Made by a program: the position numbers and the translations under genes. DNA of 19,575 bases, taken from NCBI GenBank assembly GCA_900549915.1, contig URQF01000015.1:1-19575 (forward strand), given 5' to 3'. Source of the stretch: an uncultured Mollicutes bacterium (lineage in GTDB: Bacteria > Bacillota_I > Bacilli_A > RFN20 > CAG-288). Shown in pieces: positions 9,001 to 16,119 of this stretch; the stretch's first letter is position 1, and every line of letters starts with the position of its first letter. Below the pieces are notes generated by a model. It worked only from the letters and a program-made list of their open reading frames with translations, was not told where the DNA came from and did not search any database.

Positions 9001-9497
9001 TTGTCGATGCAAGTGTTGATCTTTCTCAGGCCGATGGTGCTTACTTTGTCTTAGAAGGCAAGAATCCGGATGGTGATAAGATCCTTTACACTCTTAGCTG
9101 CACCTCTACGAAGTTAACTCTCGATGTTGAGCTTGTCGAAGAATTCAATCCGACTGGTGCTACTAGCTATAATGCAACCGTCAAATCTGCTATCTCTACA
9201 GCCTTAGACGGGAATGACATTCCTTACCTCTATCTTGGCAGCAACCATCTCTCCTATACCGAAGATGAAGGAAAGATTGTCCTCCAGGGTAAGTATTACG
9301 AAGAACATAAGAAGGATTACTTCACTTTAGCAGAATCTACCCTTAACGCTGATACTGCTCACAAGTGGGAAGTCGTTACGGATGGCGAGAGCCTTCTCTT
9401 TGCTTCCGCAAAGCTTGAGAACGGAAAATCTATCTACATCAAACTCACCCTCGAAGGTTATAATTCGATTCCGACTCTTACTGTTACTCTCCATTAA
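6021..9497 (+). CDS. Giant nine-repeat surface lipoprotein, paralogue 2
   Basis: 1158 residues with the same plan as the preceding gene. The signal peptide has lipobox LLVGC (Cys19). A long stalk of KPTESPTVKPSE-like steps runs to about residue 97. Nine units follow with the (L/V/I)P(Y/V/F)xY(L/R)G motif near residues 116, 228, 348, 471, 590, 697, 809, 943 and 1067. Unit 1 (RKQYLGGQLLPYISLG, then HLSVVLKED and YDEPY) and units 7-9 are clearly the counterparts of the same-numbered units of paralogue 1, while units 2-6 match much less well. The ATG is preceded by AAGAGG (6005-6010) ten bases upstream, a weaker site than that of the first gene, so it may be translated less or by coupling. It ends the operon at a strong terminator. 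No enzymatic motif is visible, and substrate and partner are unknown. Confidence 0.85.
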   Translation: MRKKSITLVALLSMLLVGCTDNSNKNSTKPSAEPSISEKASATENKPTESKPSEKPTVKPTESPTVKPSENPGSASTEKPSDSVSPSVSPSESDDQKSKWPSKVQSVRKQYLGGQLLPYISLGSGVGALTDQFDVNISGSAAYDDTLKNSFKAAFTADGYTVADTETNQVSAKNETKHLSVVLKEDTELEVACLIASYDEPYEPSKLTAYPSSVRTDLKSSLGGHENDVPVVYLGTVNPISEITDSGDVNIYGRNWIDDRPTDAKTTLTNNGFKVTKTSSYSNEFTAEKAFSDGNKLTISISKEYKYAFGGYVPKRSVALGENFDPTAASDWTDDIKQYFTAKLDGHTVPYVYLGSKAPSAEWESGKLTITGKVYDDQVFTLAKTAFGAGSGWTITEDNTSSYDPSLTATIKEPDKCRLTVKISKDNVPGNYSVYCPKREIAILEHFDPESFTAYPEDLKAALDRSLDGHQIPVIYLGTDTPAFEESSYSDEVSLTGGNYVEEIKTGAEAVLSAAEGWKKTSSYYSSDLTYEKTFEDNDKITITVGENSSGLAKMDVERKAGWYPEGRTEYSTDIKQLLNEKFDNHGDKIPFVYLGCNKFKTKWNDSIKQLTLSGKTTSGNIILDKAKEAFASWTNTSTTKTTATYVTTRTDGCVLAVEVWNISTPRREISRLTPSKDTAWSSETETTIKSLTANHEIPYFYRGNVTNRTNSSSDPTVVGLSGDILLDDKEFYLFEKAFVGWEITKGYSSRTAKKVFEDGYTIFVTLEGKYSALSFRTIAPYNKDSYTAYTGKAKDAIDKLFGDKASLVPVIYLGTNDPTTDSYGNYVTLTGTGWDDKVITDNEATLKAAGFTTFYTEDVNKGDTKKFYGYGKSIQAYKAIGDDPSNGYIRLAIASSSLNVVKKDATVRFWYDKAVTIPSTDVNWAEDDANSTLREGQLYDTLPYFYRGSNVTVKKASEFNGITVTGSFTSGEWNNSYLRNAREALKSKKGAKIVDASVDLSQADGAYFVLEGKNPDGDKILYTLSCTSTKLTLDVELVEEFNPTGATSYNATVKSAISTALDGNDIPYLYLGSNHLSYTEDEGKIVLQGKYYEEHKKDYFTLAESTLNADTAHKWEVVTDGESLLFASAKLENGKSIYIKLTLEGYNSIPTLTVTLH

Positions 9498-9514
9498 TCT
9501 CTACGATACGATTC

Positions 9515-9546
9515 AAAAAGCTGCCTCCTCATGGAGACAGCTTTTT
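9515..9546 (+). terminator. Terminator of the two-lipoprotein operon
   Basis: AAAAAGCTG (9515-9523) pairs with CAGCTTTTT (9538-9546). Inside it, CTCC pairs with GGAG around a TCAT loop after one C-A mismatch. The A-rich 5' arm and T-rich 3' arm could let it act in both directions between the convergent genes. Confidence 0.9.
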
Positions 9547-9645
9547 GGTTGAATAGAGTATGAAGCGTTCACGGAATATAAGATGATTCCAGACTTAGTT
9601 AGAATACCAACTTTTTATTTGGTTTAAAAATACTCCGATACAAGA

Positions 9646-9678
9646 GAAAACCCTGTCCTAGAAAAGAACAGGGTTTCT
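9646..9678 (-). terminator. Terminator of the minus-strand lipoprotein gene
   Basis: AAACCCTGT (9648-9656) and ACAGGGTTT (9668-9676) form a nine-base stem over an 11-base loop. On the minus strand the stem is followed by TTCTC, so the U tract is modest. It starts 18 bases after the TAG stop of the minus-strand gene. Confidence 0.75.
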
Positions 9679-9693
9679 TTTACGGTTATTCGA

Positions 9694-12600
9694 CTATGCG
9701 GATTGCTTTGGAGTGTAGGAGAACTTGCAGACTGGGTTGCCGGTACTATTCTTTGTGAGCTGAATGTAGAGTGTACCATCGCTTGCTTCTGCTTTGGCAA
9801 GAAGGAGGTCTTTTCCGTTATCAACGCTTGTCCATTTGAGAGAAGTATCAGAGGCTAAGCTTGCTTCGACAATGGAGAAGATGGAATCATCCCAGGTCTT
9901 ACCGGTCAAAGTAACTGTATTGGTTCCCTTGGTGAGTTTGTAATTCTTCGTTCCGATAGAGAAGTAAGGAATGACATGTCCGCCAAGCTGTTCTTGCCTT
10001 GCGGCTTTGACTTCAGCCTGCCAATCTGTTTCCGGAGTTGGATTGAAGCACTCGGTATAACTGACTTCAATGGTCCTTGTGGACAAGGCAGAAACTTTGT
10101 AAGTCAAACGGTTTCCATCAGCAGCAGTTCCGACCCAGACACCTTTCCTTCCCTGATTATCGTAGCTTAAGTCAAGATTGGTATTCTTCAATGTCGGATC
10201 AAAGGCTTTCAGCTTTTCAATTGCGTTCCTAGCATAAGGCTGAACATTGGTGACATTTGTGAACTTGCAGGACCTATTGATTCCATCGCCAGCTGTAGTG
10301 GCTTTCCTAGTAACAGATCCAAGATCCCTGAACGGAAGAGTTGTTCCACCAAGTGTGCTCTGCCTTAATGCAACATTTGTTGCATCTTCGTTCCATTTTG
10401 TTGTTGTAGCGGTTCCATCATCAATGGTTTCGGGTGCATCATAGAAGAAGACTGCAATTGCACTGCTCTTCTTAATAGTGGAACTATCACGGGTTAAGAT
10501 GAAACGGATGTAACCATCTGCAGGAGTTGTTCCAAGTGCTTTATAGCCTTGGAGAGCAGCTGCAGTACCGTAACCGACGATGTGACCATAACTATCGCCT
10601 TCTTCAATCTCACTGACTGTGAACCCAGCGGCTTCTAATAGAGGCTTGTTGTCTTTCAACCTATCATTATTCCATTTCGAACCCGTAATCTTAATGCCAG
10701 CGGAATAAGAGCTCGAATAAGTTCCCTGTGTGATTGTTGGTGTCTTTGTTCCAAGATAGAGGAGCGGAATCCTATTATTTCCAAGCGCGGATTTGATTAA
10801 GGTCTTTTCATCATCAGAGTAACTCCTAGATGCAAAGTCAGAGTAATTGTACGGAGTAATTGCCTTAACAGTGATATCAGCGACATAGCCGCTAGAAGTC
10901 CAAGTGTTATTGTTCAATGTAGCTGTGAAAGTATATCCATCTTTTTCTAGTGTCCTGTTTTTTCCAGAGTAGGTCGTAGCATCTTCTGTCCATCCAGCAT
11001 CTCTGTAGGTCTTAACGAAGAGCTTTTCTAAGAGCGTGGTCTTCTTGATGTTTCCTGATATGACGATTGTGCCATCCTTCTTTGTAGTGGTAAGAGCGGT
11101 ATCATCGCCAAGGAAGACAAACGGAAGTGTTGTAACATTATTCCTATAAGTGCCAAGTTCAGTCTTAACAGCATCGGTATAATCCGTTTCTGTAGTCCAA
11201 GGCATATAGATAACTGCAATCTTCGGTTTATCGTTAGAATCTTTTCCAAAGGCAGCAGAGAAGTAACCTTTGTCGTCTTTCTTTGTAAAGGTTACCGCTT
11301 CATTCGTTGCGCCGGCTTCTTCTGTCCAACCAGCAGCAGAATAAGCAGTCTTCGCCTTTGTGATGATTTCGTCATCCCAGGCTTCACCTGTAATGTTTAG
11401 CTGGCTCGAATAAGAATTCCAGCTTGAGGTAGGTGCATTCGTTCCCAGATAGACATAAGGAAGTGTCTCCCCATTGAGGTTATCACGGATGTCATTCAAT
11501 ACAGTCTGCGGATAGCTTGTATCGGTATTGTTCTTGTTGTAGGCAGCAGACCTTGTGAATTCACAATCTACTTTTCCACCATATTGATAAAGCTTCCTTT
11601 GCCACTTAACATAGTTTGTTTCGTCGATTGGAGAATTCCTGATAAGAATATTGCTATAACTGGAACTGGATTCAGCAGCAGTATCTTCGGTCCATCCCTT
11701 AGCGGTAAGAACTGTTAAAGCGTTGCTTCTTGCTACATCATCCCAGGTTTGACCATCAAGCTCAACTTTGTTCTGCTCGCAAAAATAACTATTAACCGAG
11801 ACGCTCTTTCCTAAGTAAATAAAGGGAGGATAGATGCCGTTGCAATAGGTATCGAAGGCATCCTTTACGTCTTGTGACCAGTCGGTCTGACTAGAAGGAT
11901 CTCCGAATCCTGCGGTGCAATGGAACTCGACTTTGGCTGATCCGGTAGAGTTATAAAGCTCGATTCTTAACTTGCACCCATCGGTTTCCGTTTTTGTCCT
12001 AATCAAAATATCTGAATGATAATTGCCAGCTTCTGCGACTGTATCTTCCGTATAACCATAGGTGGTAGAAAGGGAAGTCAAGGCAAGAGAACGGATACGA
12101 GCATCCCAGACGCCGCCTTTGACGTCGAGCTCGCCATAGGATGGACTCTGATAAGTGACGGTTGGAGAAGTGGTACCTAAATAAATGACTGGGAGAGTGT
12201 GTCCATCATAGCAGTCAGCGACATTATCGAGTATATCCTGAGGCCAGGCAGTAAAACCAGATGCATCGAAAGGTTCCTTCCTAATTATGGTCCTCTTTGG
12301 ATAATCACCTGTACTGAAGGTATTCCCTTTTTCAATCGTGATTGTCATTTCATATTGATCGGAGAAGGTCTTGGTACCAATAATTACACTTGTCGTGCTG
12401 GTTGAAGTATCGAAACCTGCATTCGTTAAGCTTGTCTTCGAATCTGTAAGAATCAGGTCGTTCCATTTCCGGCCTTTGACAATGACTCCGGTACTACTTC
12501 CGCTTGTTGTCTCTTCATAAGTCGGAGTTGTGGTCCCAAGATAGACAAGAGGGATATCACTGGCATGAGAACCGAATATTGTTGAGAACTCGGATTGGAC

Positions 12601-13269
12601 TTCGGATGGATAAGTTGTCCTCTTGCTTGCATCATAGGGCTCATCATAAGCCACATGCAATACGGCTTCCTCTAAATCAGTATCATTGACTAAGGAAACG
12701 GTCAGATTTGCTGCAGCGTTCGTAGCCACTTTCTTCGCGCCTGTTCCTGTGACGGTATATCCAGATGCGGTATAGTCTTGCTGGAATGTGTTGGCCAAGG
12801 TTGCTGAATATTTAACTGTTCCTGAAATTTCAAGATGATATACTTCATAGTTGTTATCACCAGAAGGCTCGACGATTTCATACTCTAGGGATGTTGACTT
12901 TCCTAAATTGACATATGGAATAAGCTGACCCCCGAGATTTTCCATCAAGAATGTCTTTACTTTCTGCGGCCAGGAAGCGGTTAGATCAACGGAAGGTGAT
13001 GCAGAAGACTCTTCAGCAGATCCAGCGGTTTCTCCTGTGTTTCCGAAAGACGCGCTTCCTCCTTGTGTTGAGGTTGCTGTTTCTTTTGGTGTTTCTGAGA
13101 CTTTAGTTGTTGGTGCCTCGGTTGCTTTTGCAGTGTCCTCTGGGATGGCTTCCTTTTCGGAAGCTGTGGCGTTTTTCGGATTGGTTTCGGATCCGGATGT
13201 CTTGCCTGTGTTGCAGCCTGTTAAGAACAAGGCTGTCAGAGCTAATAACGTCAATGTTTTCTTTTTCAT
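9694..13269 (-). CDS. Giant nine-repeat surface lipoprotein, paralogue 3
   Basis: 1191 residues, third member of the family, on the opposite strand and tail to tail with the other two. The ATG at 13269 gives MKKKTLTLLALTALFLTGC, lipobox LTGC with Cys19 in register with its paralogues. A TTG at 13290 would start seven codons earlier, but the GGAGG ribosome site (13281-13285) lies between the two, supporting the ATG with a rather long gap of 11 bases. The stalk (residues 20 to about 95) is Thr/Ala/Glu-rich and more acidic, with few of the KP steps of the other two. Nine units follow, starting at SWPQKVK near residue 99 with IPYVNLG near 117. Unit 7 shares AALQGYK(A/Y)LG with paralogue 1, and unit 9 has the same SLKW...LLLAKA ending. 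Unit 8 has an altered motif, LPFRDLG. Function is unknown. A lipid-anchored, repeat-built exposed protein is the supportable description. Confidence 0.85.
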   Translation of the reverse strand: MKKKTLTLLALTALFLTGCNTGKTSGSETNPKNATASEKEAIPEDTAKATEAPTTKVSETPKETATSTQGGSASFGNTGETAGSAEESSASPSVDLTASWPQKVKTFLMENLGGQLIPYVNLGKSTSLEYEIVEPSGDNNYEVYHLEISGTVKYSATLANTFQQDYTASGYTVTGTGAKKVATNAAANLTVSLVNDTDLEEAVLHVAYDEPYDASKRTTYPSEVQSEFSTIFGSHASDIPLVYLGTTTPTYEETTSGSSTGVIVKGRKWNDLILTDSKTSLTNAGFDTSTSTTSVIIGTKTFSDQYEMTITIEKGNTFSTGDYPKRTIIRKEPFDASGFTAWPQDILDNVADCYDGHTLPVIYLGTTSPTVTYQSPSYGELDVKGGVWDARIRSLALTSLSTTYGYTEDTVAEAGNYHSDILIRTKTETDGCKLRIELYNSTGSAKVEFHCTAGFGDPSSQTDWSQDVKDAFDTYCNGIYPPFIYLGKSVSVNSYFCEQNKVELDGQTWDDVARSNALTVLTAKGWTEDTAAESSSSYSNILIRNSPIDETNYVKWQRKLYQYGGKVDCEFTRSAAYNKNNTDTSYPQTVLNDIRDNLNGETLPYVYLGTNAPTSSWNSYSSQLNITGEAWDDEIITKAKTAYSAAGWTEEAGATNEAVTFTKKDDKGYFSAAFGKDSNDKPKIAVIYMPWTTETDYTDAVKTELGTYRNNVTTLPFVFLGDDTALTTTKKDGTIVISGNIKKTTLLEKLFVKTYRDAGWTEDATTYSGKNRTLEKDGYTFTATLNNNTWTSSGYVADITVKAITPYNYSDFASRSYSDDEKTLIKSALGNNRIPLLYLGTKTPTITQGTYSSSYSAGIKITGSKWNNDRLKDNKPLLEAAGFTVSEIEEGDSYGHIVGYGTAAALQGYKALGTTPADGYIRFILTRDSSTIKKSSAIAVFFYDAPETIDDGTATTTKWNEDATNVALRQSTLGGTTLPFRDLGSVTRKATTAGDGINRSCKFTNVTNVQPYARNAIEKLKAFDPTLKNTNLDLSYDNQGRKGVWVGTAADGNRLTYKVSALSTRTIEVSYTECFNPTPETDWQAEVKAARQEQLGGHVIPYFSIGTKNYKLTKGTNTVTLTGKTWDDSIFSIVEASLASDTSLKWTSVDNGKDLLLAKAEASDGTLYIQLTKNSTGNPVCKFSYTPKQSA

Positions 13270-13466
13270 GTAGGTTGTTGCCTCCTGCAAAATAAAATAA
13301 TGCAGAGCTAAAATAGGGGGATAAAAAGAATTTTTTTGGCTTTTTCGTTTGTTTTATCAACTTTTTCATCAAAAATTTAAATTTTTGTTCTTTTTTCATA
13401 GAAAATGTATAAAACAATTATTGTTTTGACTTTTAATAATAAAAAACAAGAAACTATTTGGAAGAA

Positions 13467-13482
13467 ATGTAAGCGGTTCCCA
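13467..13482 (+). promoter_or_regulatory. cre-like operator in the divergent region
   Basis: ATGTAAGCGGTTCCCA matches WTGNAANCGNWNNCAW at all fixed positions but one (C for A at position 15). It lies about 200 bases upstream of paralogue 3 and about 340 upstream of the CNNM promoter, so its target is unclear. Confidence 0.45.
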
Positions 13483-13586
13483 TTAAATACCATTCTTTGT
13501 AAAACATAGAAATAGTTATAGAATTCAACAAAAAGCAGAAATAATTGCAAAAACAAAATGAAAAATGCTGAAGTGTAAAATTGTTA

Positions 13587-13602
13587 AAGAAAACGCTTTA
13601 AA
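13587..13602 (+). promoter_or_regulatory. Second cre-like site in the divergent region
   Basis: AAGAAAACGCTTTAAA shares its first 13 bases with the operator before the dehydrogenase gene and has two mismatches to the cre consensus. The same GTTA tract precedes both sites. Confidence 0.4.
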
Positions 13603-13804
13603 AAAGGAAACTGAGTTCTTTGATAAGGAATAAATCTTTCGGCTTCTCTATAAGAAATTATTAAATTCAGTTTCGACATATTGTTTTTCTTGCTCACGTT
13701 AATTTTCTTTTTGGAAGCAAATCAGGGAAAGGAATTTACAGAAAATTCTAGTTCATGAGTATTCTTCTCAAAATGGCTATCTTTATTTGTTTTTATTTAC
13801 CTTA

Positions 13805-13824
13805 TATAATAATTAGCTGAGGTG
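13805..13824 (+). promoter_or_regulatory. -10 box and ribosome site deciding a TTG start
   Basis: TATAAT is at 13805-13810; the -35 region (TTTATT-like) is weak. GAGGTG at 13819-13824 sits eight bases before TTG 13833 and fixes that unusual start. Transcription would begin only a few bases before the ribosome site. Confidence 0.55.
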
Positions 13825-13832
13825 TAACCGAA

Positions 13833-14849
13833 TTGGACAGTAAAAGTCTTTTGTTCCTAATCTCTTCCTTTGTCTTTCTTTTCCTTTCTTTCTTCTTTTG
13901 CTTAGCTGAGACGAGCCTTACCAGTGCGAACAAGTATCTTTTTCAGGCCGAAGCCGAAGATGGAAAGAAAACTGCTAAGCTCGTATATTTCTTTATTCGT
14001 CATTTTGATTCTGCGTTAGTCGGAATCTTAATTGGAAATAATGCTGTAAACGTTGGTCTTTCTTTTGTGTCGACTTTCCTTTTCCTGAAAGTGTTTCCTG
14101 CCACAAGGGATGAATTCTACACTTCCTTGATTGGCTCTGTCATTGTGACCCTGATTGTCTATGCCTTTGGGGAAACTCTTCCTAAGAGGCTTGGAAAACG
14201 AATCCCGGATTTATCTGCTCGGATCATTTCTTATCCGCTTGCTTTCTTCTTGATTCTTTTTGCCCCTTTGACCATTGTTTTTTATGGTATCAGTAAAGGA
14301 GTCTCCTTCCTTTTCCCAAAGAAAGAAGAGCCAGAACTGACCGAGGATGACTTTAATTCGGTTCTTGAGAACAACGAAGAACAAGGTGCCTTAGAAGAAA
14401 ACGAGACCGATTTAATTCAGGCCGGATTTGATTTCACAGACACTTCTGTTGAAAAGGTCTTCACTCCGAAAAAGAAGAGGTTCACGATCAACTTAGAGGG
14501 AAGGACCGCGAAAAAGCTTCTACAGATTGTCTACCGGGTTCCCTATAGCCGTATTCCAATGTATTTCCGAACACAGGATAAGATCGTCGGAATCCTGGTA
14601 GTTAAGAAATTCTTAGCTGCTTATTATGAAAATCCAAATAGGAAAGTTGCCTCTGTCTTAGATAAACCATTCATTGTTTCACGGAATATTAGGATGGATG
14701 ATGTACTCGATGGTTTCCGCTCCCATCATACGGAAATCGCTTTGGTTTACGAAAAAGAAACGCTTCTTGGAAGGATTACGACCGAAGATGTCCTAGAAGA
14801 GCTTGTCGGTACCATTAGCGAGAAAGGAACCAAATCACATGAAGCCTAG
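13833..14849 (+). CDS. CNNM/CorC (HlyC/CorC) family membrane protein, short form
   Basis: 338 residues, TTG start. The N-terminal DUF21/CNNM transmembrane domain spans residues 1 to about 160: a first hydrophobic helix, then AETSLTSANK (25-34), GNNAVN (68-73) and FGETLPK (112-118), the conserved core motifs of this family. The acidic-helix signature EEQGALEENETDLI (182-195) follows, then a pair of CBS-type modules from about 205 to 330, including VYEKETLLGRITTEDVLEEL. CNNM/CorC proteins are implicated in Mg2+ or other divalent-cation transport, with CBS pairs sensing adenine nucleotides. It stops just after the second CBS, so it lacks the C-terminal CorC_HlyC domain that its neighbour has. 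The canonical sequence of the second CBS (VxDEYGG) is changed to VYEKET. It overlaps the next gene by 11 bases, pointing to coupled translation and possibly a heterodimer. Membrane location is secure; cation specificity is not. Confidence 0.87.
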   Translation: MDSKSLLFLISSFVFLFLSFFFCLAETSLTSANKYLFQAEAEDGKKTAKLVYFFIRHFDSALVGILIGNNAVNVGLSFVSTFLFLKVFPATRDEFYTSLIGSVIVTLIVYAFGETLPKRLGKRIPDLSARIISYPLAFFLILFAPLTIVFYGISKGVSFLFPKKEEPELTEDDFNSVLENNEEQGALEENETDLIQAGFDFTDTSVEKVFTPKKKRFTINLEGRTAKKLLQIVYRVPYSRIPMYFRTQDKIVGILVVKKFLAAYYENPNRKVASVLDKPFIVSRNIRMDDVLDGFRSHHTEIALVYEKETLLGRITTEDVLEELVGTISEKGTKSHEA

Positions 14850-16119
14850 GGATATTCTCTATATTGTCCTTATCGTTATCTTGATTGTCTTCTCTGGAAG
14901 GTTCTCTGCCATCGATAGGGCTTATTCTTCTGTTCGAATCACTCGGCTTGAAAAGGATGAAACAAAAAGTGGGAAGCTCGCTCTGAAGTTTGCCAATGAA
15001 TACGACAAAACCATTGCTACGGTTCTTTTCGGAAACGATTTTGTCAACATTCTTGCTTCCTCTCTTGCTTCTCTTTTATCGAAGGACCTCTTGGAACCGG
15101 TGATGGGAAGCATTGGCAGCTTTGTAAGGTCTAGGATACTTCTTATCGTCCTGCTCATCTTTGGTGAAATCACGCCAAAAGCCTTGGCTAAGACGAATTC
15201 CTTTGGCTTCTCTAAGTTTTTTTCTTACTTTGTCAAAGTTCTGAGAATTATCTTCTTCCCCTTTGTCTTCTTAGTGACAAAGAGGGACCAAGGAATTGTT
15301 TTCCTGTTGACAAGAAGACAGCCTAAGGTTGATTTAACGGCTTCCGATGATGAGCTTGATAACAGGGTCGACGCGATTCAGAAAGAAGGTATTTTCGATA
15401 GCGACAAGAGTGAACTTCTTCATAATTCCATTGAATTCAAGGATACTGCCTGCTATGAAGTCAGGACTCCAAGAGTCAAAATCATCGGTATTGATTTGGA
15501 AAGAGACAGGTCTAAGTTCTTAGTGAACCCAGATCGTTTCCGTTATTCCAGAGTCATTGTCTTTGCCCATGACTTAGATCATATTGTCGGATATATTCCC
15601 AGGAAGAAGCTTCTTCAGGCCTTGATTGAGAATGATAAGGACTATAAAAAATTGATTCAACCGATTTCCTCGGTTCCACGGACTAGGGTGATTTCTCAGG
15701 CGATGGAACTTAGGAAGGAAAAGAAAGAACACATCTTAGTTGTCCGTGATGAATATGGAGGAACGGAAGGGATTATTACCAGGGAAGATATCCTTGAAGA
15801 AGTTGTTGGTGAAATCTGGGATGAAAGTGATGAAGTAGAGACGAGGATCCGTCCCTTGAAGGAAAAAGATCTTTATCTTGTCCGTGGTAATATCAATATC
15901 GACGACTTCCTTGATTTCTTTGGACTTGATCCCGATGAGCTGAAAGATGACTATTCTACCCTTTCTGGTTTCATTAACAATGAACTGGAACGTTTTGCGA
16001 AAGTCGGTGATGTCATATCCTATAAAAATCTTATTATCAGTGTGAAGAAGACGACCCAGTATACCGTCGATCTTTGCCTAGTCAAAGCTTATCCAAAGGA
16101 AGAGGATGAGGAAGAATAA
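14839..16119 (+). CDS. CNNM/CorC (HlyC/CorC) family membrane protein, full length
   Basis: 426 residues with the complete family plan: DUF21 transmembrane domain (about 1-160) with GNDFVN (65-70) and FGEITPK (108-114); an acidic-helix segment KEGIFDSDKSELLHN (182-196); two CBS modules (about 203-330) containing the hallmark RDEYGGTEGIITREDILEE (303-321); and a C-terminal CorC_HlyC transporter-associated domain (about 338-418). The usual AET in the first transmembrane segment is AIDRAYSS here, so a normally acidic position has moved or been lost. ATG 14839 is chosen with AAGGA upstream; it overlaps the preceding gene by 11 bases. An in-frame TTG at 14803 would put the start deeper inside that gene. 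The tail is very acidic (EEDEEE). The methyltransferase gene starts within its stop codon. The probable role is divalent-cation transport or its regulation at the membrane. Confidence 0.9.
   Translation: MKPRDILYIVLIVILIVFSGRFSAIDRAYSSVRITRLEKDETKSGKLALKFANEYDKTIATVLFGNDFVNILASSLASLLSKDLLEPVMGSIGSFVRSRILLIVLLIFGEITPKALAKTNSFGFSKFFSYFVKVLRIIFFPFVFLVTKRDQGIVFLLTRRQPKVDLTASDDELDNRVDAIQKEGIFDSDKSELLHNSIEFKDTACYEVRTPRVKIIGIDLERDRSKFLVNPDRFRYSRVIVFAHDLDHIVGYIPRKKLLQALIENDKDYKKLIQPISSVPRTRVISQAMELRKEKKEHILVVRDEYGGTEGIITREDILEEVVGEIWDESDEVETRIRPLKEKDLYLVRGNINIDDFLDFFGLDPDELKDDYSTLSGFINNELERFAKVGDVISYKNLIISVKKTTQYTVDLCLVKAYPKEEDEEE

Larger units (their letters stand above)
13270..13832. other. Long AT-rich divergent intergenic region
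   Basis: About 560 bases separate paralogue 3 (minus) from the CNNM operon (plus), by far the longest gap between protein-coding genes here. It holds the ribosome site of paralogue 3, an 18-base AT palindrome (13370-13387), two cre-like sites and the promoter of the CNNM operon. An inverted repeat GAAACTGA (13607-13614) / TCAGTTTC (13667-13674) encloses 52 bases. I found no convincing ORF or tRNA and no clear sigma-A promoter for paralogue 3. Confidence 0.7.

Noticed and set aside
2422..9497. CRISPR array or short tandem DNA repeats in the repetitive lipoprotein genes
   Set aside because: The repeats are protein-level units of about 115-140 residues with diverged DNA. There are no evenly spaced identical short repeats.
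13103..13417. Minus-strand frame reaching into the divergent gap upstream of lipoprotein 3
   Set aside because: It is out of frame with the lipoprotein, overlaps its signal peptide and stalk, and its upstream part is AT-rich non-coding DNA.
13607..13674. Riboswitch or tRNA-like structure in the divergent gap
   Set aside because: Only one eight-base outer helix is clear. No known riboswitch core or tRNA landmark is present, so it is kept only as part of the gap observation.
14803..14838. TTG start for the second CNNM protein
   Set aside because: The added residues are a shadow of the end of the upstream gene. ATG 14839 has a ribosome site and begins the first membrane helix.
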